Shown here: positions 1 to 8,038 of the stretch, piece after piece
How positions within the stretch are numbered: the first letter of the stretch is position 1
Layout of the letters: the number at the start of each line of letters is the position of its first letter
From: Pacificispira sp040217575
GTDB lineage: Bacteria; Pseudomonadota; Alphaproteobacteria; UBA8366; Aestuariispiraceae
Assembly (NCBI GenBank): GCA_040217575.1
Contig: JAVJPW010000006.1
Span: 1,426,001 to 1,490,000 of the forward strand
Direction of reading: 5' to 3'
DNA length: 64,000 nucleotides
Translations under genes and position numbers: made by a program
The notes under the pieces: model-generated
The model's input: the letters and a program-made list of their open reading frames with translations, nothing else
Database searches by the model: none
What the model was told of the DNA's origin: nothing

Positions 1-2
1 GC

Positions 3-623
3 GATTGGCTGTTACGCCAGATCCGCAGTGGAACCCGCACCGCAATCGGCCTGTTGGGGGACCCGAACTTCGGCGGGGACCTGCCGCAATTGGATGGTGC
101 GCGCGCAGAGGTGCAAAGTCTGGGCAGTTTGCTGGGCGCCGACCCTTTGATGGCGGCACAGGCGACACCCGACGCATTGCGCAACCAGGTCGGTGGCGGC
201 GCGCGTGTCTTGCACATCGCAACGCACGGTGCGTTTGACGCGGAACAGCCCCTTCAGTCCGCAATCTATCTGACCGACGGACAGAAGTCGGTGGCATTGA
301 CCGCTGCGGAAATCTTCGCCGACCCGTTGCCGGCCGATCTGGTCGTACTGTCAGCGTGCGAAACGGGCATGGGGACGGCCGTCGCGGGTGACGACTTCCT
401 GGGGTTGGCGCGCAGTTTCTTCCTGGGAGGGGCTGGAACGGTGGTCAACAGTCTTTGGCCCATCAGCGACGCCGGCACACGCCGATATATGGAAGTGTTT
501 CACCAGACGATCCTGGTGGGTGGCAACCCGGTTCACGCATGGGCACAGGCGCGCGATACTTTGCGGGCGGAAGGGTATCCGCCATCGGTCTATGGTGCTT
601 TCATTCTGACCGGCGGGGGGTGA
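3..623 (+). CDS. CHAT-domain (caspase-like) protein, C-terminal part
   Basis: This is the C-terminal end of a larger protein whose start lies upstream of the window; the frame is open from the first bases. It carries a CHAT domain, a caspase-fold cysteine peptidase domain usually preceded by TPR repeats. The catalytic dyad is visible: His in an ATHG motif (codon at 225-227) and Cys in a SACETG motif (codon at 357-359). The FLGLARSFFLGGAGTVVNSLW segment is typical of the family, and the protein stops shortly after the usual YGAFILTG ending, so this end looks complete. Substrate and location cannot be told from the fragment. The gene faces lpxR tail to tail, 12 bases apart. Confidence 0.88.
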   Translation, partial: DWLLRQIRSGTRTAIGLLGDPNFGGDLPQLDGARAEVQSLGSLLGADPLMAAQATPDALRNQVGGGARVLHIATHGAFDAEQPLQSAIYLTDGQKSVALTAAEIFADPLPADLVVLSACETGMGTAVAGDDFLGLARSFFLGGAGTVVNSLWPISDAGTRRYMEVFHQTILVGGNPVHAWAQARDTLRAEGYPPSVYGAFILTGGG

Positions 624-635
624 AGTGCCGGGCGG

Positions 636-1691
636 TCAGAAGCGGAAGGACAGTCCAAGCGCACCGAACCGATTGACCTGATCCTGACCATAAAACTCTT
701 CCGTCCGGATCGTATAGGTGTAGCTGAAGCGCCAGTCCGAATATTGCAGGACCAGGCCTGCCTGCAGGTCGCCGACCAGATAGCGTTTGTCGACGCTGGG
801 GCTGTCGCTGAAGGTGTTGCCGTCCAGGAAAATATTCCGACCAACCAGACGCGCACCCAGACTGCCGAACGTGTACCAGTTGAACCCGTCGACCGGACGC
901 AGATAGCTGCTTCCCGGCAGACTGGGCCGAATTCGGGGTGGTCCCAGATCGGCCGTCAAATCATGACCCAGGCGCAGTGTTACTCCACCGGACAGATAGG
1001 TGGCGACATTGCCGATTGCGAACCCAGCATTCGGGACAAGGTCCGCATTCAGTCCCAGCCCCAGCGGTTGCTGCCAGATTTCCCGGCTGTGTTCATAAAT
1101 CAGCGAAAAGCCCGGTTCGTTCTTCAGTTGCGAATCCCAACCGTTCGGATCAGGAAATCCAAACGTATCGTGCCACGTCACTTGCGTATGTTCGGCCAGG
1201 GACGCTGGCCCGACCATGCCGATTTCCAGGACGACGCTGTCGCTTCGCCGTGCGTCGGGCGACACCGCGGTCAGGCCGCTGCTCAGGTAAAGCCAGCCGG
1301 CATAGGGGCGGTCATCCGGATCAGGCACCTGTGCCGAAATGTCTTCCGGTGTGTAGATGTTCTGACCAATGGCGTAACTGGCCCTGGCCCGGGCCCCTTG
1401 CGGCCAGAACGGGACAAGGCCTGCGACGATGGCAACAGGGTGGTTTTCATCCGGTACTTCAAACTCGCGACTGGAATAGCTGAGTTTCGTACCATGGGTG
1501 AAATGGCGGTCGGTGCCGGACCCGAACAGGTCGTTTTCAATGATCAGATTGATCGTGCCGGAATCGTCGACTTCGGTTTCTGCCAAAGCGGTTGCGGGGA
1601 AGAGGACCAACAAAATGGCCAGGACCCCGGCGAGGTGCCGGGCGCGACGGGCTGAATACCGGGGCCCGGCAGTGAATGCGCTTTTTGTCAT
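636..1691 (-). CDS. lpxR: Lipid A deacylase LpxR family protein
   Basis: A 351-residue protein of the LpxR/DUF2219 family, outer-membrane beta-barrel enzymes that remove the 3'-acyloxyacyl group from lipid A. A signal peptide covers about residues 1-37 (hydrophobic LAILLVLFPATALA, then AE). The mature N-terminus has the family motif ENDLFGSGTDRHFTHG, with the Asn-Asp pair expected at the active site. The QNIYTPEDI and DDRPYAGWLY motifs and an EIGMVGP...H segment follow, and the chain ends in an aromatic residue (SFRF) as barrel proteins do. Family membership is clear. The exact acyl chain removed is inferred from the family. Confidence 0.85.
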   Translation of the reverse strand: MTKSAFTAGPRYSARRARHLAGVLAILLVLFPATALAETEVDDSGTINLIIENDLFGSGTDRHFTHGTKLSYSSREFEVPDENHPVAIVAGLVPFWPQGARARASYAIGQNIYTPEDISAQVPDPDDRPYAGWLYLSSGLTAVSPDARRSDSVVLEIGMVGPASLAEHTQVTWHDTFGFPDPNGWDSQLKNEPGFSLIYEHSREIWQQPLGLGLNADLVPNAGFAIGNVATYLSGGVTLRLGHDLTADLGPPRIRPSLPGSSYLRPVDGFNWYTFGSLGARLVGRNIFLDGNTFSDSPSVDKRYLVGDLQAGLVLQYSDWRFSYTYTIRTEEFYGQDQVNRFGALGLSFRF

Positions 1692-1758
1692 GTCCGCTTC
1701 GGTCTAAAACGGGTGGCCGGAAAAGCCCGGCACACAACGAATGAACAGGTAGGGCCGA

Positions 1759-4074
1759 ATGACGGAACTGACAACAGCCAATCATTGGGGAAGTTACCGC
1801 GCGACTGTCGAAAACGGTCGTGTGACGGATCTGAAACCCTTGGTTGACGGCGATGAAATGTCGGTCATGACGCAGTCCATGATCGATACGCTGGATGGTC
1901 CGTCGCGCATTCGAAAGCCCGCGATCCGTAAGTCCTGGCTTGAAGGCGGGCCTGGAACCGCTGGGGACATGCGCGGTGCGGATGAATTTGTAGAGGTTGA
2001 ATGGGACCGGGCGCTTGATTTGCTGACGGATGAAATCCAACGCATTCGAACGGAATTCGGCAATGAGGCGATCTATGCGGGGTCGTACGGATGGGGAAGT
2101 GCAGGGCGCTTTCACCACCCGCAGAGCCAGTTGCATCGTTTTTATAACATGGCGGGCGGTTATGTCCGGTCGGTCAACGCCTATTCCTTTGCAGCGGCAG
2201 AGGTGATTCTGCCGCATGTGATCTGCCCGCTCAGCAAAACCATGAGCGACAGTCCCTCCTGGTATGAAATTGCCGAACATACCGACACCGTGCTGGCTTT
2301 TGGCGGATGGCCGGTCAAAAATGCGCAGATCCAGAACGGGATCGTGGGGGTGCATACGATCGGGGACTGGATGCGCCGTCTGGGGACGGGGAAGGGACGG
2401 TTCATCGGAATTTCGCCGCTGAAAGACGATATGCCTGCCGTCCTCGGCGCGGATTGGGTTCCGGTTCGCCCGAACAGCGACATCGCGCTGATGCTTGCGC
2501 TGGCCCATGATCTGGAGGTTTCCGGGCATGCGGACCATGCGTTTATCGAAAAATACTGTGTCGGATACGAACCCTTCCGCCGCTACCTTCTGGGTCAGGA
2601 TGACGGTCAGCCAAAAAATGCTGACTGGGCGGCACCCATTACCGGCATATCGGCGGACCGGATCAGCGATCTGGCGAAGTTGCTGCGAAGTGGGCGCATC
2701 CTGATTTCCCTGTCCTGGTCGCTGCAGCGCGCCGACCGCGGGGAACAGGTTTATTGGATGGGTGTCATACTGGCGGCGATGATCGGCCAGATCGGTCTGC
2801 CGGGTGGGGGCATTGCAATCGGCCTGGCGGCTGAACACGGCCAGGGGAATCCGGACCCGCAGGTCAAGTGGGCCGCCGTTCCGCAAGGGCAGAATCCAGT
2901 GGAAAGTTTTATACCGGTCGCCCGGATCAGCGACATGCTTCTGAATCCCGGCGCCGAGTTTGACTATAACGGCCGGCGCATGACCTATCCGGATATCAAG
3001 CTGGTCCATTGGGCCGGCGGCAATCCGTTTCACCATCATCAGGATTTGAACCGGTTGCGCCGCGCCTGGGCAAAGCCTGATACAATCGTCGTGAACGAGA
3101 TATTCTGGAACGCGTTGGCCCGTCACGCGGACATCGTGCTGCCGGCAACCACACCGATGGAACGCAACGACATCGCTGCCGCACAATTGGATGGATGGGT
3201 CGTCGCGAACAAGCAATTGGTCCAGCCGGTGGGGCTGGCCCGGAACGACCACGACATCTTCGCAGACGCGGCCGAACGCCTTGGGTTTCGCGACAGGTTC
3301 ACCGAAGGACGGTCGGAACGCGACTGGCTGCGCGACCTTTGGGACCGCAGCCGTCAACAGGCGGGTCGATCCGGCATAGAATTGCCTGGTTTCGATGAAT
3401 TCTGGGATATGGGGCACCTGCATCTGCCGGGCGGGCCGCAGATTCGCTGCTTCCTGGGCGATTTCCGGGAGGATCCGCGCGAAAACCGGCTTCGCACACC
3501 ATCGGGCCGGATTGAGATATCGTCGGAAACCATCGCCAGATTCGGTTACGCCGACATCGGCGCGTTTCCAACCTGGCAGGCGCCGTATGAATGGTTGGGC
3601 AATGTCGATGGGGGCGAGGATTACCCGCTGCATCTGATTTCCAACCAGCCCCGGACACGCCTTCACAGCCAACTTGACCCGGGCGCGGGCAGCACCGGTT
3701 CGAAGATTCAGGGGCGCGAGCCAATGCGCATGAACCCGGCGGATGCTGCCGAAAGGGGTATTGCCGACAGCAGTGTCGTGCGCGTGTTCAATGACCGCGG
3801 TGCCATACTGGCGGGGGTTACGTTGGACGACGCCGTAATGCCGGGTGTGCTGCAACTGGCCACTGGCGCATGGTATGACCCGGATGATCCGTCGGCGCCG
3901 GCCAGCATCGACCGGCACGGGAATCCCAACGTTTTGACGGCGGATCGGGGAACAGGAACCCTGGCGCAAGGGCCCAGCGCGCATACCTGCCTGGTGGAAG
4001 TCGCCCCCTTTGACGGTGCGGTCCCGGCGGTGCGGGCTTTCGAATCCCCGGTCGCCAGCGCGGCGGCGGAATAA
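1759..4074 (+). CDS. bisC: Molybdopterin-dependent oxidoreductase, biotin/DMSO/TMAO sulfoxide reductase type
   Basis: A 771-residue member of the DMSO reductase family that binds bis-MGD molybdenum and reduces S- or N-oxides. The motif SYGWGSAGRFHH at about residues 109-120 places Ser114 at the molybdenum-ligand position used by DMSO/TMAO reductases. The C-terminal SNQPRTRLHSQ and GNPNVLT...LAQGPSAH segments fit BisC/TorA. There is no Tat leader and no N-terminal Fe-S cysteine motif, so the enzyme should be cytoplasmic, like biotin or methionine sulfoxide reductase BisC, not periplasmic TorA. No dedicated cytochrome or chaperone gene lies beside it. Substrate assignment is by family only. A weak AGGTAGGG ribosome site precedes the ATG. 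Confidence 0.85.
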   Translation: MTELTTANHWGSYRATVENGRVTDLKPLVDGDEMSVMTQSMIDTLDGPSRIRKPAIRKSWLEGGPGTAGDMRGADEFVEVEWDRALDLLTDEIQRIRTEFGNEAIYAGSYGWGSAGRFHHPQSQLHRFYNMAGGYVRSVNAYSFAAAEVILPHVICPLSKTMSDSPSWYEIAEHTDTVLAFGGWPVKNAQIQNGIVGVHTIGDWMRRLGTGKGRFIGISPLKDDMPAVLGADWVPVRPNSDIALMLALAHDLEVSGHADHAFIEKYCVGYEPFRRYLLGQDDGQPKNADWAAPITGISADRISDLAKLLRSGRILISLSWSLQRADRGEQVYWMGVILAAMIGQIGLPGGGIAIGLAAEHGQGNPDPQVKWAAVPQGQNPVESFIPVARISDMLLNPGAEFDYNGRRMTYPDIKLVHWAGGNPFHHHQDLNRLRRAWAKPDTIVVNEIFWNALARHADIVLPATTPMERNDIAAAQLDGWVVANKQLVQPVGLARNDHDIFADAAERLGFRDRFTEGRSERDWLRDLWDRSRQQAGRSGIELPGFDEFWDMGHLHLPGGPQIRCFLGDFREDPRENRLRTPSGRIEISSETIARFGYADIGAFPTWQAPYEWLGNVDGGEDYPLHLISNQPRTRLHSQLDPGAGSTGSKIQGREPMRMNPADAAERGIADSSVVRVFNDRGAILAGVTLDDAVMPGVLQLATGAWYDPDDPSAPASIDRHGNPNVLTADRGTGTLAQGPSAHTCLVEVAPFDGAVPAVRAFESPVASAAAE

Positions 4075-4169
4075 TCCGCAAGGCAGACCTGTAACCGCGG
4101 TCACAGACAAACCCGGTCGGTTGAGGTATCGTTCCATTCCAGTATCTACGTTCAGGAGTCGCGCCCGCA

Positions 4170-5423
4170 ATGGCCGTCCAGTACAAGAGCTTTCGTGATC
4201 GCGGCGTTTATGTCGGATTTCAGGGGCGCCCGGTTGAAATGGTGCGCTGCCGGTTTCCGCGCGACCCGGACATGCGCGACTTCGAAGCCATCATCCCCAA
4301 TTTTGGCGGCGGCGACGGCATGAAGGTCACCAATGATCTGGTCATGCCCTTTCATGACCTGGCGGATTGGTCGGATCTGATCGGCCGTGACGAGCTGTTG
4401 CATGAACGGGTTTCGCGATCCTTCGTTGATCGGGAAGGGCACCTGGACCCGATCACGGTGCGCGATATGCGCCTGCAGGCGGATCTGGAAGCAGGGGAGG
4501 AACGGGACAAACGGCTCGCAGAGAATGAAATCGCGATTTCCAAGGTGGATGTTCAGAACGCATTCCTGGAAATCCTGGCGATGTTCGGGCGCAAGTATGC
4601 CGAAATCCGGGAAGAAGCAGAACTGCGCAACGTCAGCCGCGCGGTCCTGATGTCGCTTAGCGAAAGCAGCCCCACCGACATGCTGCGTCTGGTACGCATC
4701 ATTGTGGGCGCCGTCGTTTCCGGCGCATCAATGAGCCGGGAGGAACTGCAGGGGCGACTGGATACGCTCAGCGACTATGCCGCGCCGATTTGTTCCCTGG
4801 TTACCGATGACGAGACCCGATCCGTCGGGTTCCTGAGCCGACAGATGCGACTGCTGGAACAACTGCATGACGGCGTCACCGAATATTGCAGCGTCACACG
4901 CCCGGATGAGGTGTTGGAGGCGGGACGACTTATCGACTTCAACCTTCAGACCTTTATCGAATATACGCTGGAGCGGGCCGGCACCATCAAGGCCGCGGTC
5001 CTGGACGATACGCATTACCTTAATGACAAGAAATATGCTGAACTCCTGGCCTTGATAAAGGAAGAGCGGGTGCGCATTTCCTTTGCACTGGATGGATGGG
5101 CGGGCCACGCGACGCGTTGGCTCAGCGTCGATGAAGACGACATACCGGCACGCAATGCCGTCCTTACTTTCATCCTGCGTCAGATGCCGGCACCGCCACG
5201 GGAACTCGACGATTTCGTGGAGCGGCGTTTCGGCGGCGATAATCTGATGATGATGCGCGGGCGAATCGTCAAAGAAATGCATTCCTGGATGGACGATACG
5301 CTGGATCAGGAAATCTACCGTCGCGTCATGCAGGGGCGCAGCGGCGCCGATCCAATGAACAAGGCAAAACCGGCAACCAAAGATGTGGCAAGCGCCGTCA
5401 AGAAGGCTATCGCATCGGACTGA
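4170..5423 (+). CDS. Conserved hypothetical protein, 417 residues
   Basis: I do not recognise this protein. It has no signal peptide or membrane segment. It begins with a roughly 70-residue section rich in Gly, Arg and Phe (FRDRGVYVGFQG, IIPNFGGGDGMK). A long, mostly helical, strongly charged body follows (about residues 95-390), and the tail is rich in Lys and Ala. The helices contain many Glu/Arg/Leu residues, suggesting an all-alpha scaffold or regulator, but no catalytic motif stands out. An AGGAG lies 11 bases before the ATG. It is followed by recO after a 33-base gap that holds a hairpin, so the two may be cotranscribed. Function unknown. Confidence 0.75.
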   Translation: MAVQYKSFRDRGVYVGFQGRPVEMVRCRFPRDPDMRDFEAIIPNFGGGDGMKVTNDLVMPFHDLADWSDLIGRDELLHERVSRSFVDREGHLDPITVRDMRLQADLEAGEERDKRLAENEIAISKVDVQNAFLEILAMFGRKYAEIREEAELRNVSRAVLMSLSESSPTDMLRLVRIIVGAVVSGASMSREELQGRLDTLSDYAAPICSLVTDDETRSVGFLSRQMRLLEQLHDGVTEYCSVTRPDEVLEAGRLIDFNLQTFIEYTLERAGTIKAAVLDDTHYLNDKKYAELLALIKEERVRISFALDGWAGHATRWLSVDEDDIPARNAVLTFILRQMPAPPRELDDFVERRFGGDNLMMMRGRIVKEMHSWMDDTLDQEIYRRVMQGRSGADPMNKAKPATKDVASAVKKAIASD

Positions 5424-5425
5424 CA

Positions 5426-5453
5426 AGCCGTCCCGGCGGTCGGTGGGACGGCT
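5426..5453 (+). promoter_or_regulatory. Hairpin immediately upstream of recO
   Basis: A perfect 9-bp stem (5426-5434 with 5445-5453, AGCCGTCCC/GGGACGGCT) with a 10-base loop ends three bases before the recO ATG at 5457. No T-tract follows, so it does not look like a complete intrinsic terminator. It covers the place where a ribosome-binding site would sit, so it could limit recO translation. That role is inferred. Confidence 0.45.
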
Positions 5454-5456
5454 CCA

Positions 5457-6182
5457 ATGATTGAATGGCGTGACGAAGCAATCATCCTATCGGCGCGAAA
5501 ACACGGCGAGAATGCATTGATACTGTCCGTCCTGACGCACGAACGCGGGCGCTATTCCGGACTTGTCCGTGGCGGTCAGTCCCGAAAAATGAAGGGCGCG
5601 CTGCAGCCGGGTAATCGAATATCCGTGGATTGGCGCGCCAGATTGGAAGAACACCTGGGCACCATGACCGTGGAACCGGTCCAGGGTCATGCCGCGGCCC
5701 TGATGTTGGATGCGGGCCGGCTTCTTGCCATGACATCGGCTTTGGCACTGGTAGAAGCGGCCTTCGCGGAACGCGAGCCCCATACGGACGCCTTTGAAAG
5801 CCTGGACGCGCTGATGGTCGCCCTGGACGGACCGCAATGGGCTGAAACCTACGTGCGTTGGGAGGTGGGGTTTCTGGCCGAACTTGGGTTCGGTCTGGAC
5901 CTGAGCTGTTGTGCCGCCACTGGTGTGACGGAGAATCTTCGCTACATTAGTCCCAAGACGGGACGCGCCGTTTCGGCCGAAGCGGGCGCGCCTTACAAGG
6001 ACCGGTTGTTCACGCTGCCAAGCTTTTTGACGGGGCGCGGCAATGCAGGACCGGAAGCGATCAGCGCGGCGCTGGATGCAACGGCTTATTTCCTGCGTCG
6101 TCATGTATTTGAACTGCTTGGCAGACCGATGCCGGATGCCCGTGATAGGCTGGCGATCCGTTTCCGCCCGGCAAGGGAGTAG
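5457..6182 (+). CDS. recO: DNA repair protein RecO
   Basis: RecO (241 residues) works with RecF and RecR to load RecA on single-stranded DNA. The N-terminal OB fold is recognisable from MIEWRDEAIILSARKHGEN and the RGRYSGLVRGG segment. The C-terminal half has the alphaproteobacterial LDLSCCAATG and YISPKTGRAVS motifs, where other RecO proteins carry a zinc site. Length is normal. The start is fixed by the conserved MIEWRD N-terminus even though no clear ribosome site is visible and a hairpin ends at the start codon. The next gene begins six bases after the stop, so an operon with the DUF1007 gene is likely. Confidence 0.93.
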   Translation: MIEWRDEAIILSARKHGENALILSVLTHERGRYSGLVRGGQSRKMKGALQPGNRISVDWRARLEEHLGTMTVEPVQGHAAALMLDAGRLLAMTSALALVEAAFAEREPHTDAFESLDALMVALDGPQWAETYVRWEVGFLAELGFGLDLSCCAATGVTENLRYISPKTGRAVSAEAGAPYKDRLFTLPSFLTGRGNAGPEAISAALDATAYFLRRHVFELLGRPMPDARDRLAIRFRPARE

Positions 6183-6188
6183 GGACCG

Positions 6189-6803
6189 TTGCGTAACCTG
6201 TTCTTCGCGCTTTTGATGCTTGCGGTCGTGCAGATAGGGCCGCTGCGGCTGGCGTCGGCGCACCCGCATGTCTGGGTCGACGCCCTGGCGTTCATGGGGT
6301 TTGACGAAGGTCGCCTTACCACGATCCGGATGCAGTGGGCTTTTGACGAATTTTTCAGCGAGATTCTGTTTCAGGACTTCGACTGGAACGATAACGGACA
6401 GTTTGACGAAGACGAATTGGCCGCCATGCGGCAGGGTGCTTTCGAAGGCTTGGGCGAAGTAAACTTCTTCACCGATTTTCGGATCGGCGGGGAACAGGTT
6501 TCCTGGGACGGTGCCCGTGATTTCGGTGTTGCCGTGTCCGAGGATGGCCGCACGGTTGCTTATAGTTTTACACTGGATGTTCCTGGCGCACCTGACCCTT
6601 ATACGGATGCGATTTCCCTCTCAATCTATGACCCCGAATTCTACGTCGAACTGAATTTTATCGACGATGAACCGCTGCGTTTCCGTGACCTGCCGGGTGG
6701 GGCGTGTGGATATTCCTTTGTCGAAGCAACCGACAACCCGATCTATTTTGGTCTGGTGACGCCAATTCGTGCGGAAATCCTGTGCGAGGAAGTAACCGGA
6801 TGA
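6189..6803 (+). CDS. DUF1007 family periplasmic protein
   Basis: A 204-residue exported protein of the DUF1007 family, commonly encoded next to NicO-type Ni/Co (or Zn-linked) transporters. It starts at TTG with GGGAG upstream. The signal peptide (about residues 1-23) ends in ASA, so cleavage would leave the mature protein beginning HPHVWVDA. That gives an N-terminal metal-binding pattern with His at positions 1 and 3. The middle contains an acidic, EF-hand-like stretch (DWNDNGQFDEDEL). The stop overlaps the start of the transporter gene (ATGA), which argues for coupled translation and a joint role, probably handing metal to the permease. The metal is not known from sequence. Confidence 0.82.
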   Translation: MRNLFFALLMLAVVQIGPLRLASAHPHVWVDALAFMGFDEGRLTTIRMQWAFDEFFSEILFQDFDWNDNGQFDEDELAAMRQGAFEGLGEVNFFTDFRIGGEQVSWDGARDFGVAVSEDGRTVAYSFTLDVPGAPDPYTDAISLSIYDPEFYVELNFIDDEPLRFRDLPGGACGYSFVEATDNPIYFGLVTPIRAEILCEEVTG

Positions 6804-7816
6804 ACCGTGGATCATTGGTTGTGTTGGCGTTGCTGATTGCGGCGGCGATTGTCGGTGCGCATGACGCGTCGGCAAACCTGCTTGGCAACCGCAGCGGTGC
6901 GGAACAGTCGGACTGGTCCTGGCTGCCGGGACCGCTTCGCGACCTCATGGCCTGGGTCGTGGCACAACAGGCGCATTTTTCGCGGGAACTTCGTGAAGCG
7001 GTTTCGGCCTATCGGGACGACGAAGCGATCGGGCCGGCGGTTGCCCTTATCTCTATTTCCTTTCTGTACGGCGTCTTCCATGCCGTCGGTCCGGGCCATG
7101 GCAAGGCGGTTGTGACCGGGTATTTTCTGGCGCGCGAAAGCGAGATCAAGGGCGGTCTGCTGCTGGGGTGGCTGATTGCCGGAATTCAGGCGGCAGTCGC
7201 CATCGGACTGGTTGGGCTTTTGGGTTGGGCTCTGGATTTCAGCCGCATCGCCCTTTTGGACAGCATGCCCATGGTTGAACTTGGGTCATATGCGCTGGTG
7301 GTTTTGTTAGGGGCGGGCATGACTTATGCCGTGTTGATGGGGCATGAGTGCGGCCATGACCATGGGCATCATCTCCACGACCATGATCACGGTCATAATC
7401 ATGATGAACATTGTGATCATACCCATTCCCATGATGACGGTCACAGCCATATTCCGGGACCCCGCCGCCTTCGGAACTGGGAATTCCTGTCTGCGGCGTT
7501 CGCGTCCGGCATCCGGCCGTGTACGGGCGCGTTGATCGTTCTTCTGTTCGCGTTGGCGAACGATGTTTTCCTGATCGGCGCGCTGTCGGCCATCGCCATG
7601 GGTATCGGGGTTGCCATCACAGTCTCTTGCGTTGGTATCGCGGCCATATTGGCGCGGCGCGGATTGATGCGCCTTTCGCTTTCGGGCGGTTCCGGTGCGA
7701 TGTTGGCATGGGTGCCGCGGGGACTTGCGCTTATGGGATCCCTTGCGGTCTGTCTGATCGGCGTTGTGCTGTTTCTGTCCGCGTTCAGCCGCATCGGCCA
7801 GGCTGGCGGGCTTTGA
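6800..7816 (+). CDS. NicO/RcnA-type nickel/cobalt transporter
   Basis: An integral membrane protein of 338 residues in the NicO/RcnA family, which moves Ni2+ or Co2+ across the inner membrane. The first part has a hydrophobic leader and an FHAVGPGHGKAVVTGYFL motif with the family's metal-contacting His residues. Residues 182-217 form a hydrophilic loop with 16 His in 36 positions plus several Asp, a typical metal-sensing or buffering loop. A second conserved block, SGIRPCTGALIVLLFAL, follows. The start at 6800 overlaps the stop of the DUF1007 gene. A longer reading frame opens upstream, but its first 32 codons would lie inside that gene. Import versus efflux cannot be decided; the DUF1007 partner favours uptake in my view. 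Confidence 0.87.
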   Translation: MNRGSLVVLALLIAAAIVGAHDASANLLGNRSGAEQSDWSWLPGPLRDLMAWVVAQQAHFSRELREAVSAYRDDEAIGPAVALISISFLYGVFHAVGPGHGKAVVTGYFLARESEIKGGLLLGWLIAGIQAAVAIGLVGLLGWALDFSRIALLDSMPMVELGSYALVVLLGAGMTYAVLMGHECGHDHGHHLHDHDHGHNHDEHCDHTHSHDDGHSHIPGPRRLRNWEFLSAAFASGIRPCTGALIVLLFALANDVFLIGALSAIAMGIGVAITVSCVGIAAILARRGLMRLSLSGGSGAMLAWVPRGLALMGSLAVCLIGVVLFLSAFSRIGQAGGL

Positions 7817-8038
7817 GTCTGTTCGCACAACTGAATTTTATGCAGCACTGCAATGGTTGAACCGGTTCCCCAGAAAATGCCGGTTAATTCAACGGTCGGA
7901 TTTGATTGTTGCCCCGGATCGTATCGGCAGCTTGTTTCCGGCGTTGAATTCAGTGTTTCAAAATGAAATCTCTCGAAACGGACGAATTCGAACAAATTCA
8001 AATATTTGATGCGCTGAATGCGCAGACCGAGCGTCCCA

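Noticed and set aside
1537..4170. Minus-strand open frame of 877 codons
   Set aside because: It runs opposite the well-conserved BisC-like gene and the start of lpxR; such long antisense frames are normal in GC-rich coding DNA. No family motif or ribosome site.
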